In this document: positions 33,229 to 45,790 of the stretch, one piece after another | Layout: every line of letters starts with the position of its first letter | Position numbering within the stretch: the first letter of the stretch is position 1 | Source of the DNA: Monarcha castaneiventris obscurior | Lineage: Eukaryota; Chordata; Aves; Passeriformes; Monarchidae | DNA length: 64,000 bases | Assembly: GCA_026261815.1 (NCBI GenBank) | Contig: JAMPIT010000575.1 | Coordinates: forward strand, 40,959,501 to 41,023,500 | Direction of reading: 5' to 3' | Made by a program: the position numbers and the translations under genes | The notes under the pieces: model-generated | What the model was told of the DNA's origin: nothing | Seen by the model: only the letters and a program-made list of their open reading frames with translations | The model's database searches: none

Positions 33229-36200
33229 CACTTTCTTACACTTTTTATTCAATTTTCAGCAATATTTTTATTTAATCTTTCTGCTTGTGCTATGATGAGG
33301 CTCTAAAAGATGCTGAATCTCTTGAAGGTTGTGCCATCCTGCAGTTAGGTAAAAATGCCAGTAGAATGGACGATTTTCTGTTATTGAATGATCATGAAAG
33401 AGTTGTGCCATTAAGCAAACTGAAAAAAATGAAAACATATTTCTAAAAAAGGAAATGCTCCTGAAATCATTAATATTTGGGATTTTCATAAAAGAAAAAA
33501 ACACACTAAAGTTCAAATATTTCTGTTTATATTTAAAAGTTTGACTTTTCACTTCAAGATAAGGTTTTGAGACTAGCTTAATAAAATTAGTCAAAAGCTA
33601 TGTGAAATGTTTTGTTTCAGGTCCACTTAAATATTTGGTAATTTCTTGCCTGTGGAAATTATTTCCCCTTCTGATTTTTCAGCCATCTAATAAAAATAAA
33701 AACTTACACAATCTATTCAAGAGGTCTGAACTCTGTTCTTAGCTGTAGGCAAAGGGTTTGGCACTGGGGAACATGGCCTTCAGAGGTCATTTGGTCAGAG
33801 TACTGGAGTTACTCTCTCGTGGTTATTCACATTGCAGCACTGATTTCTGTGTTGTCCAGTCAGCCCATGCCCCTGGCCTCCCTTTGGAGAACAGAGCCAT
33901 GTGGGGATATAGGGGGCAGGATGAGTATTTACACAGACCTTTCATGATACCGCTCTTAACAGCAGGCAGAACTAGGGAGACAGAACACAGGATGCTAAGG
34001 GTGAACTTCTTTCCCTTCCTGTAGAGTGAGTCCTACCAAAGACAAGAGGTGACTTGGCTGGAAGGTTGTGCATTTAGGTTAAGCGTTTAATGACCTACAT
34101 TTGGTGGAGCTGATGAGTGAGCTTGGGATTTCCTAGACAGCTCCTAAGCCAGTAATAAGTCTTTCCCCATTTTCTCGGATTGTTAGAAAGCTGGATGAAA
34201 ATGTGAAAGCAATTATGTCCTTCAGAGCTCTTCAAATGACTGTACCATCCTCACCCTGTGACTAAGTCCCTCTCTCTCTCTGTCTGAGATCGTCAAAGGG
34301 GATTGTTCTTTCTTTCTAAGCACAATGTGCTGTAAGGTCTCGTGGGATGGCAGAGGCTTCGTGCACACAATGCGCCTTTGCAGGCAGAACTAAACCTTCC
34401 AACTCAATGATCTTATTACACATATGTGTGTTTGTTTTATAGAGGGATACAGATATATAGAGTATGCATAAACAAATTCTTATCCCTGGTAATGAGCACT
34501 GCTTCTGACAGTGCTTTTTTCTTTTGTTTTTAGACTCCAGGGTGTGGCACACTATAATGCAAGCTTCTGTGTTGTTGCTGCAAAAATACCCTGCTGCAAG
34601 CGGGGGTATTTGTCTTCTCTCGGGGGGGGTTGTAGACCAAATATGGCCCAAGCCTGTTTGATAGTTCTCTCATAAATGAAATGATGACAATCCTCTTGTG
34701 ACTAGGAAACATTCCAGAGCCAGGGTGTAGGGTTACACAATGGTACAGTGTCTTGCCCCTGATTTATAATTTGAGAAGCAGATTGTGTTCAGACAGAATG
34801 TGAGTTGAACAATGAGGTTTCTAGTCCTGATCTCATTAACAGAGATTTATACCAAGAGGCTATTGTATCTTGTTCTTTTGCTTTGCCATGCCAGCAAACA
34901 TTCATAAAGTTATTTTAAAAAGAAAGCTTCTGTCACACACTTAGGTCAGAAAGTTCTCAGGAAAATAGCTAGTCAAATACAGAGTGGTCTCAATCTGCGC
35001 TTAGCTAAGGCTTATGTTTCTGGCCTTAATAAGTCTCAGAATGATTGCTCGATTAAACATCATACTCAAGCTTACTGCATGTAAAGATTTGTGGAGACAT
35101 GGCTTAAAATGCCTTTGCACATATTTATGTTTGTTCATGGTTGAGTCACTCTAAGATAGCTTAATATTTGCAAATCATACATAATCACCAAAAGAATGTT
35201 CTTCCAGTGCAGAGGAACCAACAGAAGGTGAAATAACGATAACATCCTGAGAGCTGCTTCCCCTCCTGCTTCCCCAGAGCCTCTGTGCTAAATTAAAGGT
35301 TATAAAGACATGGCCTGGAACCTGCTCTTTGTTGACAGCTGAGTTGTCATTGTGCATCCAGAAGAGGATGTACAGCACATTAATTAATATTTCAGTAATG
35401 CTGCCAGGGAATTTGGCCTAATCACCAGTAGAAAGAAAATGGAGGTTCTTTTCCACACTCACCATGCTAGAAAATAGACTGACCTATCCGTATGTTTGAC
35501 AACGCAGCTCTGAAGCCTGCAGACCAATTCTGCTCAGAGAAGTTCAGCAGGAGGCTGTTTCAGAATGTCACAGCAAGACATGAAGTCACACAGAGCACAG
35601 CAAAATCCAGCATGGCTCTTAGGAGATTAAAGGGCAGCGTATCTGCAGTACAGGAGGCATCTGGCTTCAATGTGCCACACAGCTGTCATCACTACTTTCC
35701 CATACTCATGTGAAACATGGACAGCTTATCATTACTGAGGCATGTGACTTCCCAATTTCACCTGCACTGACTACTGTGCTGTTGCTGGTATAAATAAGCA
35801 CACTGTGCAATTAGCCTGTTATTCAAGGTCCTGTCAGATATCAAGTGCTGTAGTAGTACTCCCGTGAGCTGTGTTCTCCCAGGCTGCTGATGCACGTCAG
35901 ATGAGAGGCCCCTCCACCCCAAATTTGATGGCCAGTTTCCACATACTAAGCACTCAAGAGCAGGTGAGGAGACAGGGCAGCAGAAACATGTCAGGCAAAC
36001 CTTCAGATAGCAGCCACTCCACATCACAGAAAACTGCTGCTAAATAGCATCTCCTGTTGCAAAGAACATGGATTGGCCAGATTGCACGTAGAGAGAGAAA
36101 TATTCTGCAGTACAGGGGCATGGAGAACAGTGGGTGTTGTAGACTGACAGCACATCTTTGCTGTGTTCATTTTGTACTGTGACAATAGGACCCAGTAAGG

Positions 36201-37778
36201 GCACAACAGCTGAGTCTTTGCATGTTGAATGAACAGCAACAGTTGTCCTTAAATCCTGTGGTGGAATTGCATCTAGGCCTTCTGTTTGGTCTCCTCTGCC
36301 TGAACTCCTAGTAGAGTTTAAAAGAAATTATATGACATCCTCTCATCAACTCCTGGCCTCAGTGTTACAGAAGAGTTGCACAGAACTTTTTACTTTAATT
36401 TTTCCAACACATATTGAAATGGATTCAGGTTATCTTAGCTTCATATCATGTACCTTTGCTCTCTGGTAAGCCTGGGGAAATAGGAACATATTGCTCGCTT
36501 CTTCTGTGCCCTTCAATGTTTTGCAAGTTTTTCCAGAGGAGTTCAGACTGTACTGCAATAGCAGCTTGTCTGTCTTGCTAAGGACTTGTCACTGAATGCC
36601 AGACAGGCCAAATATGGAATAATTAGGATAGGAATGAATGACAGTTTCTAGGCAGTATATGAATGATAAGCTTTAGCTAACTTTGGCTGTCTTCTGCTTA
36701 ATTCATACCTTTTTTCCTTTGGCTGAATGTTTGGTGTTAAGTGATTGAAAAAGATGAACTTTTCCTTCTTTTTTTTCCCTCCAAATGTTTTAACTATTCT
36801 CTATCATCTCCCACAATAGCCACACTTCCCATAAATCTTATTTTCGATCAAGAAAGTTCCCCTTTACAAGTTTCCTATCCAAGTGCAATTGATTTCTAGC
36901 ATTTTACGCTTCCTTTGTTATGAAGAGCTGGAGAGACAATCCCGACAGTTTGTTTTACTTCAGTTACTAAAGCCCTGTCAAAGGGCAATGATCTGACAAG
37001 ACGGTGCTTAAAGCAATGAATCCTATGGTAAATCTTGACAACAGAAACAGTTTTCAATTGCCTTCTATGTTTACCTTCTTGCTTTCATCACCATTCACAC
37101 CCAGTGCAGCACTTACAGCAGGATCACCCAGCCTCCCCTCTGAACACTTGCATGTTTCTGAGGACCTAGCCCCAGAGTAAGAAAAGCAGGGCTGAGGTCA
37201 AGCAGGAGAACTCAAGTTTCTGGAATCAAGCTTTGGAATCAAGCTCAGCAATGTGTCTCCTTAAATCATATTTTGTATTCACACACTCAGTCAATATGAA
37301 AAGAGCCATGTTATTAGATCCCCACACTTTGATTTTGAAAAAAGGTAAACTTGACAGAAAGGATCCTACTGGTAAGAGCAGATTATTATGGCAAACTTAC
37401 TGTCTGAGGATTAGACCCCTACACTATAGGCTACCCGGGCCAGCTCCTCCACCTCTTACCTTGCTCTGAAATGTGTGTTCCACGTTAGCTGCATTTGTTA
37501 CATGTACTCTATGGGTACCTCATTTTTCAGAGCTCTCAGGGATGAGTAGATTTGGAGTCTCAAATGCCTGAGGCCCATGAGTGATGCCCAGGTAGTCTGT
37601 TAACTCAAGGTAGTTTCTGTGCATGGATGAGAACCGAACTTTGGGTATGGGTTAGGTACTGCACCAGTGTCCTGACCTTATGTATCCTCTTAGATACATG
37701 CACATCATTTGGAATCTTGCAGAGGCTAATACCCTTTGGAGAACTAAATAATTAGTCCTGGTTTCTAGTCACTTTAAA

Positions 37779-37779
<1 letters not shown>
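33229..37779. other. intergenic, nothing recognised
   Basis: Unique-looking sequence. A G8 run is at 34621-34630 and a CT run near 34270. Open frames up to 111 codons on both strands overlap each other and show no domain. Confidence 0.5.

Positions 37780-37862
<83 letters not shown>
37780..37862. repeat. (GATA)n microsatellite
   Basis: About 83 bp of uninterrupted AGAT repeats, near 20 units, flanked by AT-rich sequence. The purity suggests that it is polymorphic. Confidence 0.98.
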
Positions 37863-38092
37863 CCCAATAGTCACAGCAGTTGTACTGCCTCATTATCTCA
37901 ATGAATTAGGACAGAGAAGAGAAATATAAAAGACTTCTCCAACCCTACTGAGGTTACATTCTACTCGAATAAATGAACATCTGTCTCCCGAGTCAGTCTC
38001 CTGCCTTTGCAATGGTCCAACCACATGGTCCAATCTCAGTACCACTGAACCCCTATTAGGTCCCTTGCTCACAAACTCTGATAACTCATGTT

Positions 38093-38190
38093 AAAATCAT
38101 AGGGTCATTTAGGTTAAAAAAACTCCTTAAGATTACTTAGTCAAACCACTGATCCACTTAAGGAGTCACAGACCTAATCTGTCCATCCTC
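38093..38190 (-). repeat. CR1-like 3' tail (antisense), degraded
   Basis: 'atcatagggtcatttaggtt' and 'gattacttagtcaaaccact' resemble a worn CR1 3' end in reverse complement. Confidence 0.6.
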
Positions 38191-39169
38191 CCCTTCTCTG
38201 GAGATTTGCATCCCCATGGCTCAGCTGTACTTCACAGCCCAAAACATGTTAATGAACACCCAGGGCTGGGACCTGAGACACCTCAGGGCTCTGACTCACA
38301 AGCCTTGTCATGGACAGCACTGGAAGTAAAACAAGAGTGTTTTCCAGGCTTTCCTCAAGGGCTGTTACATAGGGGACAGTCAAAGAAGAAATAATTGGCT
38401 AGAAAATACATACTTGCAAAAGAGAGACCCCTCTATGCTCTCAGTACCCACCCACCTTCTCCTCTTTTCAGGGATCTGGTAGATGTTTTGTGCTCTTCTG
38501 ATCATAAGTACATGACAAGAAAGGAGAGGAAATGGCACTGTAACAATATACACAGGGACCATTTCCAACAAGTACACTGTGCCTGGCACTGCATGTCAAC
38601 ACAGTGGCTACACAGATACATAAATACTGGCTACACAGATTAATACCTCCGGGATTTATGATTGCAGCTAAAATAATTGTTTTCTTCTCAGTTTAGACCT
38701 ATTTTTAATATTTTTTTTCTCTGTTAGTGTTGTTAAATCCATTGCCAGATCAATACCTAAGGAAAATTGTTGCAGGGCCAGAGGCCGAGACTTCTGGATC
38801 CAAGCTTTGGCTGGCTGGGAAGGAGAAGAGGAAGGGAGAATGAGTTTCAAATTCAACTAACTATGGCATTACCATTCCCAGGAGACCCTACAGCAAGGTG
38901 CAAAGTTTGCCAAAAGCCATTCAGGTACACGTGGTAATTTCAACAGCAAGATCTACTGAACTGTGTCCAGCACAGCTGTGGTCTAAATATATGACTTTAT
39001 TTACCATATAGGTCCAGTGCAACTGTCCTTTGTGCACATGAATTGGAGAGAGCATAGGGCCCCAGTTTTGTTTTGCTTTTTGACAGCACTTGTAGCAGAC
39101 TCAGTCTCATCTCTTCTTTCACCTAAGAATGCTGTGGGGTACCTGTCATTTGAGAGATTCTGTACAAAT

Positions 39170-39300
39170 ATCATAGAATCAAAGAATCATGGATTTTGGA
39201 TTGGAAGGAGCCTTAAAGACCTCCTGGCTCCAAGCCCCCTGCCATGGGCAGGAAACCTTCCATTAGACCAGGTTACTCAGAGCCCCATCCAGACTGGCAT
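39170..39300 (-). repeat. CR1 LINE 3' tail (antisense)
   Basis: 'catagaatcaaagaatcatg' followed by 'ggaaggagccttaaagacct' and 'ccatgggcaggaaaccttcc' is the CR1 3' end in reverse complement. The 162-codon + strand open frame 39017-39505 runs through it and is not a gene. Confidence 0.88.
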
Positions 39301-42300
39301 TATCTATTATTATATCTTGCTAAAAATATCATTGCACACTTATGTGAGGTCTTCTGCAAAATGGGAAGCCAAGAAAAAGCTTGAGTTTTGTGGCTTGCTG
39401 CATGGAGCTAGGAATATAGAAAACATAGGAGGAGATAACTTGTCTTTTGAATGTAAAAGCAAGATGATTCTGAAAAATGGCACTATTCTCTGCAAAATAC
39501 TTTAATTTGGATTTTATGCTATTGATAAAAATCTAAATTCAAAACAAATATGTTGCAACGAAATCCTTATCAGAAGTGCTTTTTTATTCTATTTTTTCTT
39601 CATTTCGAAAGGAGAAAAGGTGAAATAAAGTATTCAATATACTGTGATAAATAATTATTTGTACAACATTAAAATTGTCCAAGTTAGGGACAGGGTTCAA
39701 AGTTCTCACTCATTTTAATGGAAATTATGTGTCCACATTTTTTTGAAAGATTTTGAAATCTCAGGTATGATTTATAAGCCAAGTGCAAAAGCATTTGAAC
39801 AGCACCCAAAAAGAGCAATAAATGCACAGAGCATGTTGCAGCAAATTGAGATGAATCCAATGGCAACGCTTAGTTCAGTTCCTGAATAGTAAAGTGTAAA
39901 TCCTTTGTAGAAATTTTGCAGAAAACACTTTAAAAGACAATATAATTCTTAAAATCATACAGATTTTCTCAGTCAAAATTCTTGTTCAGTGATACGTAGC
40001 TGTCAGCCACGTTACCCTTCTCCTGAGAGCTGACAACACACAGCTTTGTGGCAGCCCTTAACAGTCCTATCAATTTAGCTTGGCTCTGCATACAACATCT
40101 GGCCCATAATTAATACAGCATTTTAAAATCCTTCTGGTACTATAAAATGCAAGATATATTAAAACAAATGAGTCTAAAAGTTACTGGGGGTTTTTCTGTT
40201 TCTTCTGCAGAAGAAAAAATCTGAAGGGTTAGGGAAGACGGAGTTATTAGTATATTTTATAAAACCAGAGACTAAGATTGACATCTGTGCCAATTCCTCA
40301 GATCTCTTTTGTCCTTAATAAGACGGCGCTCACACATTAGCCTGTGGGGTATCAGATGGCCCTTTTGTGCTTATTCATTTCCTAAGAAGAACGCGACTCC
40401 TGTGGCCGCTCGTGTTTCCTTTGGCAGCTGAGAAGCCGGAGATTTACCACGCTGTAAACCTGCAGCTGTAGCAGAGCCAGGGTCCCACCAGGTGCGTGGC
40501 CACTGTGTTTGCTCTGTGCTGAGGAGGGCCCCAAGCTGCCCCCCTTCCCTGGGCCACCGCATGTCACCTCCACCCCACCGAGGTCTGCGCTCCCACCCTT
40601 CACTGCCTGACCACCATGAGGGGACTGCACGTAAGCAAAAGCCATGCCTTGATAGACTACTTCTGCTGTGTATGGATTTACTCAGAAAGAGTGAAGAAAA
40701 TGGAAAAAATGATTGTATGGCACCATTGCAGACCAAGGAATTAGAACCTATGTATATGTGTAGAAATTATGTATGAGAATATTGCCAAGTGCTTCCTTTA
40801 TAACAACAGGAGAAAACAGACAATTTTAAGGTATGATTCACCTGTTCCTGTGTATGTAAAATAAGTCAGATGAATCAGTCCCTAAAAATATTTATTTGTT
40901 TCTAATGACTTGAAAGAGAGCTTACAGATGAGCTCAGCCATAATAAGCACTGTGTAGAAGTTAGGTGACATGCATGCCATTGGAGGCAGACTCAGAAGAG
41001 GTCTACTGACTTCTTCCCTTCACTTGCTGTCTTGGCATATTCTGCTGTTGTTTGAAAAACTAGGTCTCAAGCTGAGATGACCAAAGTTGGCTATAAAAGG
41101 ACATAACATGCAAACATGATGATCAGCAATGCATATGCACCTGTGGCATATCTTGGGCCAAACTGGTCATCTTCCTGTAGACAAAACTTTGTTCACTTGC
41201 AGCCAATTCTCCTTCATCCAAGTAACTTAAGTGTTGGAATTCCAAATGTAAATGAAAAATTGTGTTGCAAAACCTAAAATGAGAAAATTTGAGATGTCTG
41301 CATCCTAATTCCTGATGTATCCAGTGCAACTGGCACACAGGGTGTTCAGAAGCTAAGCTGGCTCTGCATGGATTGGTTCGGCTGTATTTGTCAGTAAATA
41401 AAATGGGTCAGAGCCAATTCTCCAGCCCTAAAAGCAAGTGGAACACTACAGCTTGCAACCACACAGCTAAACTCTCCTTTCACCTAGAGCAGGTGGCTTT
41501 ATTCATGGTGCACTGGGGAAGGGTCCCAGGACTGTGCCACCAGTTAAAGTGTACAGACCATCAGTACCCTGGGTCAGTGCCTAAACACGCTCCCTCTATA
41601 ATCCCATATGTTTCCAGAGTAGCTATAGAGGCAGTTTAAGAGTCTAATAAAATACATAGGCTCAGACATTCTGCCCTGTGAATGTGGATTATAGTTTCCA
41701 TCAGTCAGCCAGATCATATGTCTGTGTGCCTAGGACATGGTTTTACTTCCACAAAGCTTACCTGGCCATCAGCATGAGACAATTGGCTGTATTTTCAGTA
41801 TCATATCACGCTGTGAGCATATCAAGGCAAATCAACATATTGCAGTAGCATGGTCAATATTTACTGTTAGTGTAGTTTTGATATTACACCTTCCTAGTCA
41901 CTAGACTCAGCCTTCCAAGGCAGAGTTTTCAATGTTACCTAAATAATTTTTCCAATCCAACCTAACCAAATCCACTACAAAGGTTTGAGTTACTCTAGAT
42001 GGAAGACTTAATACAAAGGAATAATGATACTTCAAATTTAGTAAACACAAAGTACGTCTATATTGTCTTGTTGATATCTGCTGTATTTCTGTGCCTGAGT
42101 GTTATCTCCTGATTGTCTATGCTACTTAAGTGTTAGTTCACCCTCAAGTTTAATTCTGGAGCAAGGCTAGTTGTTTACTGGCTGGGAAGAACTAGGCAGA
42201 GAGTAGGAGATAGTGTGTGCCAGTGTCCCACCCCCACACTGCATGAAGATACAGTGTGAGTGTGACTCATGTCGGGTTTGGCTTCTCCCAGACTAACCAG

Positions 42301-43719
42301 TATTTCAGATGGACTCACGTCCTAAGCCACCCTTGGTGTTACACAACAAAAAGACATATCTGGCAGCCTGCAAAGCAGCTTCCCAACAGCAGCCCAGGGC
42401 AACATCTTAAAAGGACCACAATCAAATCAATGTCTCCATTGTTGGGAAGATTTCTTAGCAGCATTTTAATATTATACTGAGTGTCATAGCACGATCTGGT
42501 TTTATACAAACAGGAGTGGTGCGAGTTTTCTTTCATAGATCTATCTCTATGTCCATGTATATGCATATGAATTTTGTCTCCCATGTGTATGTGTGTGTGT
42601 GTACATACATGCAGGAGGGGTAACCAGCCCCTGGGTGCAGGCAGGCACAGCTGCCTAGGGTATACCAAGGTACATGTGATCCTTGTAAGCCCAGTCTTCA
42701 ATGGAATTCTTTGTGATTCCTGATTGCTGGGACCACGATCTTGAAAAGCAGGTCTCTGCTGTGCTTCTCCAGACATGAATATCCCTGACAGAGTTCAAGA
42801 AGCATTTGCACAATGCTCTCAGGCACATGGTGTGATTCTTGGGAATGGTCCTGTGCGGGGCAAAGAGTTGTTTGGATGGATGCATCGTCGCTGGTGCTCC
42901 AGTCACTTGTGTGTAAGTTTTCACAGCAACTGGATGTTTTTTTTTCTTTAGGGAGTATCTATACCGCCAAACCTAAGGGGACCAGGTAATGAGCTCAGGC
43001 ATTCACACTTACTGTCACACTGCTTAATTCTTACTGCTCTCCTTGACTCTGTTTTGGAGCACTTCAGCTGTCACTGTGAGAAGCCAGTTTAGAGGGAGTT
43101 GACCCTGTGGAGTGTGGACACAAGCCAGTCAGTGCTATTCAGCTTCAAGGCTTGAATCAACTCAGCAGTATAAACACAGCCAAACAGTCTGTATGTTCAA
43201 TGAGATGAAAAGGAGCAAACAATTCTGATTCCATTTAATGCCAATTTACGGCCCTTAACATTGCCTTTCCCACAAATCAAGCAGTTGTATTGTCTAGCTG
43301 AGGGCTTTTGTCCAATGACAGGATGAGAGTCTGAGAAATCTGTCTGTTCTGATAATGTTGCAGAGAGTGTTCACATTTACTATCAAGGCTTCACTAGGAC
43401 ATAGTCAACATGTTGATTTTGCTAAAATAAATGTCTGGAATAAAGGAAGACACTAAAAATAAACATGATCCTAGGAAGGGCATTTACTTTATTTTTCCCC
43501 AGAGAGGAAGAGGTATAACTTGCCAGCCTTTTAAGTTGGTTGCTAATCAAATAATGAACAGGAGTAAGCTAATTCTGACTGTATTCAATTACCTTAGGGA
43601 ACTTGATGCCCATGAGTTTGAAGTGTCTCTGCATACATCTGAATACTTCAATGCAGAGGCCACCTTACATATATAACATGACCTTCAGTGCTTCCAATGT
43701 AATAAAATTTTTTTTACAG
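39301..43719. other. intergenic with a small CpG cluster
   Basis: No gene recognised. The segment 40380-40640 is GC-rich with about ten CpG dinucleotides, unusual for this AT-rich flank. Short CA/TG repeats occur near 42590. The 121- and 145-codon minus-strand open frames (40371-40736, 42339-42776) have no recognisable domain. Confidence 0.45.
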
Positions 43720-43785
43720 AATCATAGAATAGTTTGGGTTGCAAATGACCTTTAAAGCTGGTTTTGACCATTGTCAAATGGCCAT
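43720..43785 (-). repeat. CR1 LINE 3' tail (antisense), cut by LTR
   Basis: 'cagaatcatagaatagtttg' then 'gacctttaaagctggttttg' is a CR1 3' end in reverse complement, broken off where the LTR begins. Confidence 0.75.
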
Positions 43786-44340
43786 TGTGCTGGTTTTGGC
43801 TGAGATAGAGTTTTCTTCATAGTGGCTTTTTTGGGGCTGTGCTTTGGATTTATGCTGAAAAGTCTGTAGATAATATAGAGACATTTTCATTATATCTGAG
43901 AAGGGCTTTCAGAGTCAAGGCCTTTTCTGCTCCTCACCCCACTCCACCAATGAGGATGCTCAGGGTGCACAAGGAGTTGGGAGGGGAGACTGTCACAACA
44001 GCTGACTCCAGCTGACTCAAGGCATATTCCAGGCCAAATGGCATCATGCTCAGTATGTAAAGGGGAGAAGAAGAAGGAAAGGGGAGATTGTTCAGAATGA
44101 TGTTTGTCTTCTGAAGTAACTGCTACGCACAATGGAGCGCTGCTTTCCTAGAGATGACTGAACACCTGCCTGTCCATGGGAAATAGTGAATTAATTCCTT
44201 GTTTTGCTTTGCTTGTATGTGTGGCTTTTGCTTTTCATATTAAACTGTCTTTGTCTCCACCCATGAGTTTTCTCGTTTGCATTTTTCTGATTCTCTCCCC
44301 ATTGCACCAGGATGGAATGAGTGAGTGGCTGTGTGGTTCT
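43786..44340 (+). mobile_element. solo endogenous retrovirus LTR, 3' end truncated
   Basis: Begins TGTGCTGGTTTTGGCTG, a start I recognise from a widespread avian ERV LTR family. It contains a TATA-like CAGTATGTAAAGG near 44053, a polyadenylation signal ATTAAA at 44239-44244, and the family's 3' portion to 'gagtgagtggctgtgtggtt'. The usual last 30-50 bp are missing and CR1 sequence follows directly. There is no internal gag, pol or env sequence, so this is a solo LTR. The LTR reads in the + direction. Confidence 0.85.
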
Positions 44341-45115
44341 CTGATCATTTTTGTGACCATTTTTTGTACCTGCTCCAACAGGTCTATGCCTTTCCTGTGC
44401 TGAGGATCGCTGAGCTGGGTGCAGCACTCCAGGTGGGGTCTCACAAGAGTGGGGTAAAGGGGCAGAATCACCTCCCTCACCCTGCTGGCCACACTACTTT
44501 GGATGCAGACCAGGATATGATTGGGGGTTTTGGCTGCAAATGCACATTGCTGGGTCATTGCAATTTGGCCTCGTTGATCTTCGTGAGGTTCATATGGGCC
44601 CACTTCCTGAGCTTGTTAGAGTCCCTCTGAACAGTCCCATCCCTCAGGCATGCCAACAAACACCACTCAGCGTGGTATCCTCTGCAAACTTGCTGGGTGT
44701 GTACTTGATCCCACTGTGTATGTTACTGTCCCCCAGCAGGACAAGAGCCTGTGAGAGTGGTGCCTCCTGAGGCTGGAGCAAGAAGGCTTCATCAATGGGC
44801 TTCCCTTGGTCAGGCAGGCTGTAGGAGAGATCAAGCATGAGGTTCCCTCCGTTGTCTCAGTCTCTTGATTCTTACCCATAAGCTCTCAATCTGTTCATGG
44901 CTATTCTTCCAAAGGATGTCTTCACACACACAGCTCTTGATGTAGAGGGCAAGCTTTTTGATCCTCCTTCCTTGCCTGTCTGTCCTAGACAGCCTGCAAC
45001 CATCAACAGCCACATTCCAGTCATGGGATTCGACCCACCAAGTTTCAGTAATGGCAGCAGGAATAGCACCAGATGATTTATTAGAATTACAGTTCTCGGG
45101 ATATTTGATATCATA
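44341..45115 (-). mobile_element. CR1 LINE, internally deleted (antisense)
   Basis: Reading leftward on the minus strand: 45110 to about 44735 encodes the ORF2 endonuclease domain (AAITETWWVESHDWNVAVDG, GCRLSRTDRQGRR, HEQIESLWVRIKR, then DQGKPIDEAFLLQPQEA and SQALVLLGD), with stops and frame changes. At about 44735 it jumps to the late RT region (PSKFAEDTTLSG), and ends with the C-terminal piece (REVILPLYPTLVRPHLECC). The middle of the RT domain is deleted. The 3' tail lies across the LTR at 43720-43785. Confidence 0.88.
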
Positions 45116-45395
45116 GATCTAATTGTCTGATGACAAATAAAACGATATATCAGTATGAAAAATTGCTTGCTGAGATCCCTTGTTTATTCCCCGAACATTC
45201 TGCTGTTCCCTTAATAATTCTCAATGTGTTCTAAATCTAACTTTTAAAAGTATGTTCTGTAAAATTTTGTATTAAGGTTGTAAATCTAAGTATCCACAGA
45301 AAGTGATAATTTCGCATTTCAAGATATTAATGTATGAGGTTCTCTTAAAAGTCTTTTGGAAAAATCTTTGTATCTCTTTGTACTTATGAAATAAG
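45116..45395. other. intergenic, nothing recognised
   Basis: AT-rich sequence between the CR1 copy and the tandem repeat. Confidence 0.5.
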
Positions 45396-45490
45396 GAAAT
45401 GCTTACAAGCTCTCTAGAAAATTAAATAGTGGTTTCTGAAATGTTTACAAGCTCTCTAGAAAATTTAATAATGCTTTCTGAAATGTATGG
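45396..45490. repeat. 42-bp tandem repeat, 2.2 copies
   Basis: GAAATGCTTACAAGCTCTCT starts at 45396 and recurs with few changes at 45438; a partial third copy starts at 45480. The period is exactly 42 bp. Confidence 0.9.
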
Positions 45491-45746
45491 CGATCTCTAG
45501 ATAGAACTGTAAAGTGTCAGATTGTGTACCATTCTGAGAGCATTTAATAGATGACTTGGTAAGCTCTGAAGGAAGTTATGGGTTTATTAAGAGCATGCTA
45601 ACCTTTCCCTGCTTGTTGTGTCTTGGATACAGCTTGAAAACCCTTTACACCTCTCCTCCAGATTACAAACTCTTTTATTGTATGCACATGTCTGGCACAA
45701 TGAGTCTATATTTTGGCAAGGATCTCTTGGTCTATTGTTATATAAA

Positions 45747-45790
45747 TAATTTCTCTAAATGTTAGTTCTCTAAATGTTCTCTAAATGTCC
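45747..45790. repeat. TTCTCTAAATG short tandem repeat
   Basis: Three close copies of TTCTCTAAATGT separated by a few bases. Confidence 0.8.

Noticed and set aside
32894..33252. Pro/Phe-rich minus-strand open frames
   Set aside because: They are translations of the purine-rich simple tract.
39017..39505. 162-codon + strand open frame
   Set aside because: It crosses a CR1 tail and has no recognised domain or splice context.
44235..44603. 122-codon minus-strand open frame
   Set aside because: It is a chimera of the CR1 ORF2 C-terminus and antisense LTR sequence.
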